The notes beneath the pieces are model-generated. The model was not told the origin of the DNA, searched no databases, and saw only the letters and a program-made list of their open reading frames with translations. This document shows, one piece after another, positions 44,267 to 52,990 of a stretch of 64,000 nucleotides of DNA. Source of the DNA: Aerococcaceae bacterium DSM 111176. GTDB taxonomy: Bacteria; Bacillota; Bacilli; Lactobacillales; Aerococcaceae. A program made the position numbers and the translations under genes. The stretch's first letter is position 1. Every line of letters starts with the position of its first letter. The DNA is taken from positions 1 to 64,000 of the forward strand of contig JACBXN010000012.1 of the NCBI GenBank assembly GCA_015863215.1, written 5' to 3'.

Positions 44267-45286
44267 ATGGGACTATTTGATCGAATAAAACGTGCTTTTA
44301 CCGGGGAAGATGCGGTAGTAAAGGAAGAGATAGAAAAAGAAAGCTCCCCCATAGTCTTTGATAAATACGACAAGGGGATGGAGAAGACACGTAAGAACTT
44401 CTCCGATAGAATTGCGGATTTATTCTCTGGGTTTAGAGAAATTGATGAAGATTTCTACGAAGATTTAGAAGAAGCGTTTATTAGCGCGGACGTTGGTTTT
44501 AACATGACGATTGCTTTAACGGATGCGATCCGTGATAATATTGAAGCGCAAAATGTCACACGTATGGACGATGTTAAACGCGTTGTGATCGAAACGATGG
44601 TGCGCATTTATGAACAAAATGAATCTGGGACGCATGAATTAATTACTAACCCTGATGGGCCGACTGTGATTTTATTTGTTGGGGTAAATGGTGTTGGGAA
44701 GACTACTTCTGTTGGGAAAATTGGTTATCAATTAAAGGCTGAAGGCCATAAGGTATTAATGGCTGCTGCGGATACTTTCCGTGCAGGTGCGGTTGAACAA
44801 TTAAGTGTTTGGGGCGGTCGTTTGGATATTCCAGTTGTGACAGGGCCAGAACAAGGTGACCCGGCTTCGGTTGTTTTTGATGCAGTGAAACAAGCAAATG
44901 ATGAGAGCTATGACTATGTTTTAGTAGACACAGCAGGACGCTTGCAGACAAAAGCGAACTTAATGAAAGAGTTAGAGAAAATCAAACGAATCATTGAGCG
45001 TGAAAATCCAAATGGTGTGCAAGAAGTTCTATTAGTTTTAGATGCAACAACAGGACAAAATGCCTTAATTCAAGCGAAGCAATTCAATGAAGCGACTGAA
45101 ATTACTGGTTTAGTCTTAACAAAACTTGACGGAACTGCTAAAGGTGGCGTTGTGTTAGGTGTGCGTTATGACTTGGATATTCCGGTTAAATATGTTGGAT
45201 TAGGTGAACAAGCAACAGATTTACAAGTCTTTGATGCTGAGAACTATATGTTCAATCTAATTAAAGATGTCATTGAAGAAGACTAA
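44267..45286 (+). CDS. ftsY: Signal recognition particle receptor FtsY
   Basis: FtsY is the membrane-associated GTPase that receives SRP-ribosome complexes. The 339-residue protein has a short acidic A region (1-50), an N domain of helices, and a G domain: P-loop GVNGVGKTTSVGKI near residue 138, DTAGRLQTK near 221 and TKLDGTAKGG near 285, ending with GLGEQATDLQVFD..F. The A domain is much shorter than in E. coli, as is usual in Gram-positives. The ATG at 44267 follows AAAGGAGTG. Confidence 0.95.
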   Translation: MGLFDRIKRAFTGEDAVVKEEIEKESSPIVFDKYDKGMEKTRKNFSDRIADLFSGFREIDEDFYEDLEEAFISADVGFNMTIALTDAIRDNIEAQNVTRMDDVKRVVIETMVRIYEQNESGTHELITNPDGPTVILFVGVNGVGKTTSVGKIGYQLKAEGHKVLMAAADTFRAGAVEQLSVWGGRLDIPVVTGPEQGDPASVVFDAVKQANDESYDYVLVDTAGRLQTKANLMKELEKIKRIIERENPNGVQEVLLVLDATTGQNALIQAKQFNEATEITGLVLTKLDGTAKGGVVLGVRYDLDIPVKYVGLGEQATDLQVFDAENYMFNLIKDVIEED

Positions 45287-45326
45287 TTAATCGTTTCTTT
45301 TCTTTTCAGTAAATAGCGCATAAATT

Positions 45327-45376
45327 AAAAAGAAGCAAATCAACAATTCATTTTGTTGGTTTGCTTCTTTTTTTGT
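45327..45376. terminator. Terminator between ftsY and the convergent zinc-ribbon gene
   Basis: AAAAAGAAGCAAA-CAACA pairs with TGTTG-TTTGCTTCTTTTT. A-rich and T-rich flanks on both sides make it bidirectional. Confidence 0.8.
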
Positions 45377-45391
45377 TTGATATCGGATCGA

Positions 45392-46267
45392 TTAATTTAC
45401 TTTTGTAAAATCCAGTAAAAACATTTCATCTGAATCATACATTTCTAATATAGTTTCGTTTTGATCGTTATCGTAAATGACGATATTTGAAGAACTCAAT
45501 TGGTTAATCATTTCTGTAAGTACATTCCCATCAATGATTTCATCTAATCCCATCGCAATCAATTCGGGGTCATTGTAAATGGTGGTTCGTATCTCTTCTA
45601 ATTGTTTTGCGCTAAGTGATGCGATTAATTGGTTGTTATTAATTTCTATATATTCAGCAGCGAGATGTAGGATTTGGTCCATTTCTGCCAAATCTGAATC
45701 ACTTAACATGTATGATCCATATTGATTTAGAAGTCTCCTAAAATCGTCGAGTGAAGATATTTGAAAATTGCTTGGAATGTTCAGTTCGTCGTATACAAGG
45801 GCCAAGTTCATTGTCAATATAAATTCAGATTCGGATCCATTAAGGTTAAAACTATCACTTTCTGGTACAATTGTTGAATCACTCTTGACAAGCGGAGCGG
45901 CAATACTGATAGAACTATTATTACTAGTACCATCGTACACAGTAAAATTGAATTGACCATTCTCAGTAATTTCTACTACTCCGTCATCGTATTCAGACCT
46001 ATAAATACCAGCATGAGGGTTTGGAGTTAGATAATGCCAGATTCCGAATGCTAATAAAATAATTCCTATGACTGTGATGATCTTAAATTGAATCGACTTT
46101 TTCTTAGCTGGTTGCTTATTATCCGATGGTTCGCTAATGGGTGTTTCAGAAACAACTGTATTTTGACTATCATTTGGTTGAATAGGCGTTCCAACTTGAT
46201 GGCCACAATTCGCACAAAACTTTGCGCTATCTTCTAATTGGCTTCCACAACTTATACAAAAATTCAT
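45392..46267 (-). CDS. Zinc-ribbon membrane protein with extracytoplasmic domain
   Basis: A 291-residue protein of unknown function. The N terminus is a zinc ribbon with Cys4, Cys7, Cys18 and Cys21 (CxxC-x10-CxxC), followed by a polar linker and one membrane helix (IITVIGIILLAFGIWHYL, about residues 66-83). The remaining 200 residues, probably outside the cell, include a beta-like segment GIYRSEYDDGVVEITENGQF, reminiscent of small lipocalin-like or DUF-type stress domains, but I cannot assign a family. It lies 73 bases downstream of a second zinc-ribbon protein with the same cysteine spacing and is probably in the same transcript. The ribosome-binding site (TAGGTAGG) is weak. Confidence 0.75.
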   Translation of the reverse strand: MNFCISCGSQLEDSAKFCANCGHQVGTPIQPNDSQNTVVSETPISEPSDNKQPAKKKSIQFKIITVIGIILLAFGIWHYLTPNPHAGIYRSEYDDGVVEITENGQFNFTVYDGTSNNSSISIAAPLVKSDSTIVPESDSFNLNGSESEFILTMNLALVYDELNIPSNFQISSLDDFRRLLNQYGSYMLSDSDLAEMDQILHLAAEYIEINNNQLIASLSAKQLEEIRTTIYNDPELIAMGLDEIIDGNVLTEMINQLSSSNIVIYDNDQNETILEMYDSDEMFLLDFTKVN

Positions 46268-46340
46268 ATGTAATACCTACCTATCTGGTTTTAATTTTTA
46301 AATGCTGCTTTCCTTTTATAAGAGTTATTTATTTTCTAGA

Positions 46341-47144
46341 TTAAAAGAAAGGGAGACTTTCAATAATTTGTAATACATTTTCTAAAAATAATATATAAAT
46401 CCCAATACAAATGACGAATGAGTTAATTAACAATGTATAAAAGTAGGGGATTGTTAATTTTTCTTGATGCTTAGCATATTCATAGAGTAAAGCTTGAATT
46501 GCGGATGGAGAACTTATAAAAAATACAAACAATAAAAGTAGATTTAATATATTAACGTTAATATTTGCTATAAAGAAAATGAGGGAAATAATAAGTGCAA
46601 TGGAACCTATTGCATGATAATTACCGAATTGATTTAATAATTTTAAAGGTTCGACTTTAGCCCCAATGAAAAAACGGATACTAAAAAAGAGTGCACCGAA
46701 GATAAGAACATAAAAAATTAGTAATTGTATTACAAATTCTAAATAGAAATTAGTCGTTGCAAATTGACCAAATAAATAATCTTTAACCACAAAATATAGA
46801 GTAGCGCTAAATAATAACAAGAATATTCCTAAAATGGCTACTCCAAACCAATTGTTCGTTGTTTCAGCATTTGGCTTTGATAATTTTGTAGCGAAATAAC
46901 TTAAAAATGATTTTGCTTCACTCACACTCTTTTGAACCGTTTCATTTTCTTTCACCTTCACAATTGTTTCCTGAACTTGTTGATTGATCTTTTCCCCGTC
47001 AATAACGGGTGTCGTTTCTTGTGGTTCAGATTCTGAATTTACGGATTCTTCAGTAACCTCAACATCAGCTACCGGTGTCCCACATTCACCACAAAATCGT
47101 GCCCCTTCTTCTAGTGATTCACCACAATTTTCACAAAGTATCAT
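46341..47144 (-). CDS. Zinc-ribbon multi-pass membrane protein
   Basis: A 267-residue protein of unknown function. The N-terminal zinc ribbon has Cys4, Cys7, Cys18 and Cys21, identical in spacing to the downstream gene. An acidic linker and a short helical segment with KVKENETVQKSVSEA lead into about five membrane helices from residue 105 to the end. The layout resembles YckC/RDD-like or DUF-type zinc-ribbon membrane proteins common in Firmicutes. The ATG ending at 47144 has AAAGGAGG ahead of it, and a good promoter lies at 47186-47214 (minus strand). Confidence 0.75.
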   Translation of the reverse strand: MILCENCGESLEEGARFCGECGTPVADVEVTEESVNSESEPQETTPVIDGEKINQQVQETIVKVKENETVQKSVSEAKSFLSYFATKLSKPNAETTNNWFGVAILGIFLLLFSATLYFVVKDYLFGQFATTNFYLEFVIQLLIFYVLIFGALFFSIRFFIGAKVEPLKLLNQFGNYHAIGSIALIISLIFFIANINVNILNLLLLFVFFISSPSAIQALLYEYAKHQEKLTIPYFYTLLINSFVICIGIYILFLENVLQIIESLPFF

Positions 47145-47185
47145 AGTAATTCCTCCTTTAATAATGATTGCGTTTGCATATTAGA

Positions 47186-47214
47186 ATATTACCATTTGTT
47201 ACTATAAAAGTCAA
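47186..47214 (-). promoter_or_regulatory. Promoter of the zinc-ribbon gene pair
   Basis: On the minus strand TTGACT (47209-47214), 17-base spacer ending in TGG, TAATAT (47186-47191). Confidence 0.7.
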
Positions 47215-47437
47215 TTAGGTATAAAGACGATGATGTAGAGGTTTGTTGGACTTTTTTCAGTGTTATTAAGCGGGGGATTTTTTAATTATCCAAAGAATTC
47301 TTTTAACAGGGAGTGGAACGAAATTCCCAACATAATGGTCCAATAATCTCTCAATGTGAATAATAATCTATTTAAATGTGACAAATTAGACAAAAAGATG
47401 TATTTTTGAAAAATAACGGGTTATTGCTTGATTAAAT

Positions 47438-47446
47438 TGGTATAAT
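47438..47446 (+). promoter_or_regulatory. Extended -10 promoter of the helical-repeat gene
   Basis: TG-g-TATAAT at 47438-47446, 34 bases before the start codon; no convincing -35. The rest of the 335-base gap from 47145 shows only the divergent promoter and a copy of TGTGACAA near 47384. Confidence 0.5.
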
Positions 47447-47479
47447 GGTATAAATGATAATATAGATAGGGGAAGGTCC

Positions 47480-48489
47480 ATGTTAAAGGAGTATCAGAAA
47501 TATAAAGAACAATTCACACTCTTTTACATAGAGAATAGTGAGCAATATCCAGATTATTTGAGTGCGCTCGAATTCTTTAATGCGCAATACGATTGGGCGG
47601 ATCAACATACTAGACGACCGAATCAATTTAAACAGTTTCTTATTTTTGAGGAAGAGGATGTTAATCCTGTCGTATTAAGTAATATTATGAAATCAATCAA
47701 ATTATCCGAGGAAGCAGAAGGAAGCCGTGATAAAGACCACCGCCATCGTTTGGCTGAAGAAGCGCTAAAATTGTGGCCAGAAAATCATGATGCTGTCCGC
47801 TTTATTTATAAAGAAAATATTTATGAAAAGATTATTTTTGTCAAAGAGGTTATAGCAAGGACTGAAGAGGCAAGAGGGCCTGAAAAATTGAGTGCTACTT
47901 GTGGTTTTTTAGACAGTAGTTTCTTGCGTTTGAATATCTACTTAGCTGAGTTATATATGAAAAATTGCCTTTACCAAAAGGCGAAGTGCGTTTTAAATTA
48001 TGTGCTTGGATTTACTGATGAATTAAATGGCCGTGCTCAAGCGTTAATTATGATTTGTGATTTATTTATCGGAAACTATCAAGAAATCATTCATAACTAC
48101 CATCAATACGCTGACTATCAGGACTCCCCTTGGTTCATCTTACCAACATATTTAGCAGCTGTTCTGGAACAGGATGAAAATTTAAGTTTCGAAGTATTCG
48201 AACATTTAATGAAATTATATGAATCGGAATGGATACATTGTATATTTCGGGTACTTTTTCATTAAAAAGAACGGAAAGTTTGATCAAAACAGAGCGTGAG
48301 AATGTATTTTATAAAGTGGTCAAATATCTGTTTCCATTAATTAATAGTTCAGATCTGCTCGTCTTCTACTTTGACTCGACTTACCAATTCTTCAAAGTGG
48401 AATCACAAAGATTGCCGGAAGAATCAGCAATTCCACAAACCGGCAATGTAATCCAAATATCTAAATATGATTTCAAGCAAAAGTATTAA
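47480..48489 (+). pseudogene. Helical-repeat (TPR-like) protein, frameshifted
   Basis: Two overlapping open frames (47480-48265, 261 residues; 48229-48489, 86 residues in the -1 frame) read as one protein of about 335 residues if the frame changes once between about 48229 and 48262. The first frame runs ..MKLYESEW then drifts into a short basic tail; the second continues ..TFSLKRTESLIKTEREN. The N-terminal part is rich in amphipathic helices with the TPR-like motif AEEALKLWPENHDA. There is no standard slippery heptamer in frame at the junction, so a real frameshift mutation or a sequencing error is more likely than programmed frameshifting. Function unknown. A GGGGAAGG ribosome-binding site precedes the ATG. 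Confidence 0.6.
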
Positions 48490-48504
48490 GAGCAAAACAT
48501 TTAG

Positions 48505-48537
48505 ATAAGACAAGCACAGTGTGTTTGTCTTATTTTT
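48505..48537 (+). terminator. Terminator after the helical-repeat gene
   Basis: ATAAGACAA-CACA pairs with TGT-TTGTCTTAT, followed by TTTTTC. Confidence 0.7.
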
Positions 48538-48556
48538 CACCTTTAATGAATCTGGT

Positions 48557-48585
48557 TTGTTCATTAAGCTAAAACGTGGTAAAAT
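48557..48585 (+). promoter_or_regulatory. Promoter of the DtxR-type regulator-ylxM-ffh
   Basis: TTGTTC (48557-48562), 17-base spacer ending in TGG, TAAAAT (48580-48585), then TTAGCATT. Third copy of the promoter type seen before rnc and the HAD gene. Confidence 0.65.
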
Positions 48586-48618
48586 AACAGTTAGCATTCA
48601 CCGTTAGGAGGAAGACTT

Positions 48619-48987
48619 GTGTCGCAGAGCCAAGAGGATTATATTAAATTTATTTATGAGAATAATGATGGAGATTTCGTTGATAATAAGCGCATTGCAC
48701 AAGGTCTAGAGCTCTCTCCACCATCAGTTAGTGAGATGATGCACCGCCTTGAACAACAAGAACTGGTGGATTATGTCCCTTATAAAGGAGTAAAATTAAC
48801 AGCTGCGGGTATTCAAATGGCGGAAGATTTAATTCGCAAGCACGAAATTTGGGAATACTTCTTATCGCAAAAGTTAAATTACTCAGAGGAAGAAGTGCAT
48901 AATTTAGCGGAAGTTTTAGAGCATGTTACGCCGGTTGATCTAGCGAATCGCTTAGCCAAGTATATTGATTATCCTGAACCGAGGTAA
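48619..48987 (+). CDS. DtxR/MntR-family metal-dependent regulator
   Basis: A 122-residue metalloregulator of the DtxR/MntR family, likely sensing Mn or Fe. The N-terminal winged helix starts SQEDYIKFIYE and has the recognition segment SPPSVSEMMHRLEQQELVDYVPYKGVKLTAAG. The dimerisation domain keeps metal-ligand candidates Asp7, His75 (RKHEIWEYFL) and the EVLEH cluster (Glu97, Glu100, His101 by count). The Glu11 ligand of B. subtilis MntR is Lys here, as in streptococcal members. There is no C-terminal SH3-like domain. The start is GTG at 48619 behind AGGAGGAAGA. It lies three bases from ylxM, so it is part of the SRP operon here, an unusual place. Confidence 0.88.
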   Translation: MSQSQEDYIKFIYENNDGDFVDNKRIAQGLELSPPSVSEMMHRLEQQELVDYVPYKGVKLTAAGIQMAEDLIRKHEIWEYFLSQKLNYSEEEVHNLAEVLEHVTPVDLANRLAKYIDYPEPR

Positions 48988-48990
48988 ATT

Positions 48991-49308
48991 ATGTCATTAG
49001 AGAAAACATTATTAATGAATGAGTTATTCGATTGTTATCAAGGGTTACTAACGAATAAGCAACGCGATATGCTAGCTCTTTACTATAAAGAAGATTTTAC
49101 ACTGGCAGAAATTGCAGAGCATTATGATATTAGTCGTCAAGGTGTGCACGATAATATTCGCCGCGGTGAAGAGTCATTAGAAAATTACGAAGCGATGATT
49201 CAATTAAATCACCTTCGAAAAGAAAAATATCAATTATTAAAACAATTAAAAAAGACTGATTTAAACGATCAACAAAGTGAAATTATCAGTCAATTAGAAG
49301 AATTATAG
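48991..49308 (+). CDS. ylxM: YlxM family helix-turn-helix protein (UPF0122)
   Basis: YlxM is a small helix-turn-helix protein that in streptococci binds the SRP and modulates Ffh/FtsY. The 105-residue product has MNELFDCYQGLLTNKQRDML at residues 9-28 followed by YYKEDFTLAEIAEHYDISRQGVHDNI, the sigma-4-like helix-turn-helix of the family, and a basic-acidic helical tail. It starts at 48991 three bases after the regulator gene and ends ten bases before ffh, the conserved ylxM-ffh pairing. Confidence 0.94.
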   Translation: MSLEKTLLMNELFDCYQGLLTNKQRDMLALYYKEDFTLAEIAEHYDISRQGVHDNIRRGEESLENYEAMIQLNHLRKEKYQLLKQLKKTDLNDQQSEIISQLEEL

Positions 49309-49318
49309 GAGTGTATAT

Positions 49319-50794
49319 ATGGCATTTGAAGGATTATCCGAACGCCTACAAGGTGCGATAAGTACTGCAAGTAAAGGCGGAAAGATTACTGAAGCTGACC
49401 TGCGTCAAATGATGCGTGAGATTCGTCTTGCGTTATTAGAGGCCGACGTTAACTTCCAAGTAGTTAAAAAGTTTGTTAAACAAGTAAATGAACGTGCATT
49501 AGGTTCTGATGTACTCGATTCACTATCACCCGCTCAACAAGTTGTAAAAATTGTTGATGAAGAATTAACGGCCTTAATGGGTGGGGAACAAGTTGGGGTA
49601 AACATCAGCCAACAGCCACCAACAGTGATTATGATGGTTGGTTTACAAGGTGCCGGTAAAACAACGACAGCCGGGAAACTAGCAAAATACATTAACGAGG
49701 ATCTAGGTAAGAAACGCCCATTATTAGTAGCCGGCGATATTTACCGTCCAGCTGCCGTAGACCAATTGAAAACAATTGGTAACCAATTAGGTTTCGATGT
49801 TTACGAAGAAGGTACGGGAGTAGACCCTGTTGACATCGCAACTCGTGCGATGAATCAAGCGCGTTTAAATGGTAACGAAGTGGTTATCATCGATACGGCC
49901 GGACGTTTACACGTTAATGAAGAATTGATGGAAGAATTACGTCGTATTAAAGCGGCCGTAAATCCAAATGAAATTCTCTTAACGGTTGACGCGATGACCG
50001 GACAAGATGCCGTTAACGTTGCTGAAGCGTTCAACGAATCTCTTGGTGTAACTGGGGTTGTTATCACTAAATTAGACGGTGACACGCGTGGTGGTGCGGC
50101 ACTGTCAATCCGTTCCGTTATTGACACACCAATTAAATTTACTGGTCAAGGTGAAAAACTAGATGCCCTAGAGGTATTCTACCCTGACCGTATGTCAAGT
50201 CGTATCCTTGGTATGGGGGATATGATGACCCTTATCGAAAAAGCCCAGCGCGAATTCGATGAGAAAGAATCAGAAGAAATGGCAGCCAAAATTAAGGATG
50301 CTTCCTTCGATTTCAATGACTTTATCAGTCAAATGGACCAAGTCAATAAAATGGGTTCAATCAAAGACATCTTAAAAATGATTCCTGGTATGAATAAAAT
50401 CCCTGGAATTGAAGACCTAGAGGTAGACGAAAAAGACATGAACCGTGTTCGTGCCATTGTATCGTCAATGACACCGCATGAGCGTTCGAATCCAGACGTC
50501 ATTTCACAAAGCCGTCGTCGCCGTATCGCTGGTGGTTCAGGTACCGATTTACAAATGGTGAATCAATTAATCAAACAATTCAACCAAACCCGTGATATGA
50601 TGAGCCAAATGTCAAACGGCCGCATGGGTAACATGAATAAAATGATGAACAAAATGCAACAAATGCAAGGTGGCGGAGGTAAAGGAATGCCTGGTATGCC
50701 AAACATGCCGAAAATGAAGTCACCCGAGCAAATGCAAAAAGAACAACAAGACAAAGAATTACGCCGCCGCTTGAAAAAAATGCGTCGCCGTTAA
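49319..50794 (+). CDS. ffh: Signal recognition particle protein Ffh
   Basis: Ffh is the GTPase and signal-sequence-binding subunit of SRP; with 4.5S/scRNA it targets nascent membrane proteins to FtsY. The 491-residue protein has an N domain (1-85), a G domain with P-loop GLQGAGKTTTAGK near 108, DTAGRLH near 191 and TKLDGDTRGG near 251, and a methionine-rich M domain from about 300 that includes SRRRRIAGGSGTD, the RNA-binding turn. The tail is glycine- and methionine-rich and ends in a basic RRRLKKMRRR stretch. The ATG at 49319 is ten bases after ylxM. Confidence 0.96.
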   Translation: MAFEGLSERLQGAISTASKGGKITEADLRQMMREIRLALLEADVNFQVVKKFVKQVNERALGSDVLDSLSPAQQVVKIVDEELTALMGGEQVGVNISQQPPTVIMMVGLQGAGKTTTAGKLAKYINEDLGKKRPLLVAGDIYRPAAVDQLKTIGNQLGFDVYEEGTGVDPVDIATRAMNQARLNGNEVVIIDTAGRLHVNEELMEELRRIKAAVNPNEILLTVDAMTGQDAVNVAEAFNESLGVTGVVITKLDGDTRGGAALSIRSVIDTPIKFTGQGEKLDALEVFYPDRMSSRILGMGDMMTLIEKAQREFDEKESEEMAAKIKDASFDFNDFISQMDQVNKMGSIKDILKMIPGMNKIPGIEDLEVDEKDMNRVRAIVSSMTPHERSNPDVISQSRRRRIAGGSGTDLQMVNQLIKQFNQTRDMMSQMSNGRMGNMNKMMNKMQQMQGGGGKGMPGMPNMPKMKSPEQMQKEQQDKELRRRLKKMRRR

Positions 50795-50807
50795 TCATAT
50801 ATTTGGG

Positions 50808-50838
50808 ATCCGGCCGAATTTGGTCGGATTTTTTATTT
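50808..50838 (+). terminator. Terminator after ffh
   Basis: ATCCGGCC pairs with GGTCGGAT (one G-U) around GAATTT, followed by TTTTTTA. Confidence 0.75.
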
Positions 50839-50898
50839 TTTTGTCGAATTTTTTCAACTTTCCGAATTTTTCGCCTATTTATATAGTGGAGGTGCAAA

Positions 50899-51789
50899 AT
50901 GAGACAAAAACCAAATATCCTAAAATTATTCGAAGCATTAGACGGACGCATGACTTTTACGAAAGATGATTTGGAGAACTTTGACAAATTCAAACGCGGG
51001 TTTGAGGCTGAGGTTTGGGCAGATAAGCGTTTTGAAAAGTATGGCTGGCTAATAATCAAAAGCCTGACTTTTCACTTGGACGGCGAATATGCGTGCCAAA
51101 TCGATACTATCATTATTACTGGAGACGCTATCATATTATATGAGATAAAATATTACTCTAGAAAATCAACCGACCGCGGTGATAGGATTCAATACTTTAG
51201 TGGAGACGAAGAAAATCCAAATGGACCAGATTTCAAACATCCAAGACTGCAGCTCAAAGAAGCCACGATAAAATTTAAACGACTCTTAACGAAGTTGGGT
51301 ATCAGTACTGAAAATTTGAAAACATTTGTGATGTTTACGCATAAAGACTTCGTCTTATACAATATGAAAGAATGGTCATTCGATCTAATCTTCCATAGTG
51401 AAGTCGATTCACATATTGACGAACTCGCTACTAGTACATACAGACCCAACGCCGAAAGCTACCGCATCTATAATCTATTGAAAGCCCAAGACCACGACAC
51501 CAGCGAGACAATGCCATCTGCTCCTAAATATAACTACGAGATGCTGAGGAAAGTTGTGAAATGCCCTGAGTGTGGTGGGGTGATTAGGGAGGTTCCGGAA
51601 AAGACTCAAAAAGTAATCTGCCCACATTGTAGTCAAAAACTTAATCTAAACGACATTACAAAAAAAGCGCTTGATGATTATCAAGTATTGTTTAAAGAAA
51701 CACCGACAATAGAAAAATTATATGAATGGTGCGGAGGTATGTTTAGCAAAATGAGATGCTATAGAGCGATTTTAGCTAGCAGGCAATAA
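50899..51789 (+). CDS. NERD-domain protein with C-terminal zinc ribbon
   Basis: A 296-residue protein. The N-terminal half is a NERD (nuclease-related) domain: GFEAEVWADKRFEKYGWLIIKSL, then QIDTIIITGDAIILYEIKYY, whose acidic-lysine pattern (D..E-x-K) matches the restriction-endonuclease-like fold. From about residue 220 there is a zinc ribbon with CPECGG and CPHCSQ, then a helical tail. NERD proteins are linked to DNA processing or stress but have no settled role, and it is not a proven nuclease. It starts at 50899 behind GGAGGTG, downstream of the ffh terminator, with no obvious operon partner. Confidence 0.85.
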   Translation: MRQKPNILKLFEALDGRMTFTKDDLENFDKFKRGFEAEVWADKRFEKYGWLIIKSLTFHLDGEYACQIDTIIITGDAIILYEIKYYSRKSTDRGDRIQYFSGDEENPNGPDFKHPRLQLKEATIKFKRLLTKLGISTENLKTFVMFTHKDFVLYNMKEWSFDLIFHSEVDSHIDELATSTYRPNAESYRIYNLLKAQDHDTSETMPSAPKYNYEMLRKVVKCPECGGVIREVPEKTQKVICPHCSQKLNLNDITKKALDDYQVLFKETPTIEKLYEWCGGMFSKMRCYRAILASRQ

Positions 51790-51936
51790 ACTTTAATTCT
51801 GTTTACGATTCATTAACCATTAAGAATGACTGTATCGTAAAAATTGTTTCCTGAAGATAAGCGTCTTGACGAAATAGGTCCAAGAAGACCAATATCTATG
51901 TTCTGAGTTCCAATTTAGGAGTATTATATTAGGTGT

Positions 51937-52080
51937 AGTTTTCAGTTTAAACTGAAATAATTGAAATAATGAAAAATAATCGATGAATTTTTTCAATATT
52001 TATAAAAAATGAGCTTGAACTGAAAAAAATCCCAGGATATTTTTCAGTTCAGCCTTAAATCATCATAATATTGAAAAATC
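51937..52080 (+). repeat. 51-bp tandem hairpin array D
   Basis: TTTTC ends at 51943, 51994 and 52045 and GAAAA begins at 51971, 52022 and 52073; both series have a period of exactly 51. GAAAA pairs with the TTTTC that follows about 18 bases later. One pair extends to TGAACTGAAAAA / TTTTTCAGTTCA. Confidence 0.8.
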
Positions 52081-52168
52081 GCACATCAAAATTTAGGTTC
52101 TGTTCGTCAAAATCTAAAGATCAATACCATATTCCACAAAACAACCATCTGCGGAGTTCAATGCAGTT

Positions 52169-52266
52169 GTCAATTTCCTCAGAAATTGACTTCCCCAATC
52201 AAAAGAAGCTTTTAGGCCATGCCTAAAAGCCCCATTAAAGATAAGGTAGAGTCGCGATCGCGACTC
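52169..52266 (+). repeat. S element copy 8
   Basis: GTCAATTTCC..GAAATTGAC (52169-52190), GCTTTTAGGC/GCCTAAAAGC (about 52208-52230) and GAGTCGCGATCGCGACTC (52249-52266). Confidence 0.85.
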
Positions 52267-52396
52267 TTTCCTTTTAATCCTTAGTCTCCAGTTGGATGCA
52301 TGCCTAGATATCAGATGCTTAATGTATCCAATTCTACCAAACCAGAATATCCAACCATCCCAAACCCACTACCAACCCTAGGGCTTCAATGCAGTT

Positions 52397-52495
52397 GTCA
52401 ATTTCCTCAGAAATTGACTTCCCTAAACAAAAGAAGCTTTTAGGCCTGGCCTAAAAGCCCCATCAAAGATAAGGTAGAGTCGCCAGCGTGACTCT
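52397..52495 (+). repeat. S element copy 9 (tandem duplicate of copy 8)
   Basis: Same three hairpins as copy 8, displaced by 228 bases. The flanks (AATGCAGTT before, TTTCCTT..after) are also repeated, so about 150 bases were duplicated. The third hairpin has partly decayed (GAGTCGCCAGCGTGACTC). Confidence 0.85.
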
Positions 52496-52619
52496 TTCCT
52501 TATAACCCCACAGTTTGTAGTCGAATGCTAACTTTGTCAGAGAAAGTGTAACCACCTTCTCATAAAACCGCTGTCATCATTAAAGTTTCATGAAATAATA
52601 CTTTGTAAAGGAAAAAGAC

Positions 52620-52648
52620 TTTACAAGGTCTGGGTCACGTGTTAAGAT
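52620..52648 (+). promoter_or_regulatory. Promoter of rpsP operon
   Basis: TTTACA (52620-52625), 17-base spacer, TAAGAT (52643-52648) with an extended TGT. The inverted repeat ACTTTGTAAAG/CTTTACAAGGT (about 52600-52629) overlaps the -35. Confidence 0.6.
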
Positions 52649-52683
52649 ATCAACAGTTAAAAATTTATGGAGGTGACTACTTA

Positions 52684-52956
52684 ATGGCAGTTAAATTACG
52701 TATGAAACGTATGGGATCTAAACGTAACCCATTCTACCGTATCGTTGCAGCAGACGCTCGCGCGCCACGTGATGGACGTATTATCGAACAAATCGGTACT
52801 TACAACCCAGTTTCAGAACCAAAAACTTTAGAAATTAACGAAGAATTAGCATTAAAATGGTTATCAAACGGTGCACAACCATCTGATACAGTTCGTAACT
52901 TGTTATCAAAACAAGGAATTATGCAAAAACACCATGAAGCTAAAAACACTAAATAA
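52684..52956 (+). CDS. rpsP: 30S ribosomal protein S16
   Basis: S16 is a small-subunit protein important for 30S assembly. The start is the ATG at 52684 behind GGAGGTGA, giving 90 residues (an in-frame GTG at 52639 lies within the promoter). The opening [24 protein letters not shown] and the [19 protein letters not shown] segment are characteristic. khpA follows 34 bases downstream, the first of the conserved rpsP-khpA-rimM-trmD-rplS series. Codon use is strongly biased as expected for a ribosomal gene. Confidence 0.97.
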   Translation: MAVKLRMKRMGSKRNPFYRIVAADARAPRDGRIIEQIGTYNPVSEPKTLEINEELALKWLSNGAQPSDTVRNLLSKQGIMQKHHEAKNTK

Positions 52957-52990
52957 TTTGTGTCAAGAGATAAAAAAAGAGGTCAGATAA

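Noticed and set aside
48229-48265. Programmed -1 frameshift
   Set aside because: The T-run at the junction is not in the correct phase for an X-XXY-YYZ heptamer, and no pseudoknot is evident.
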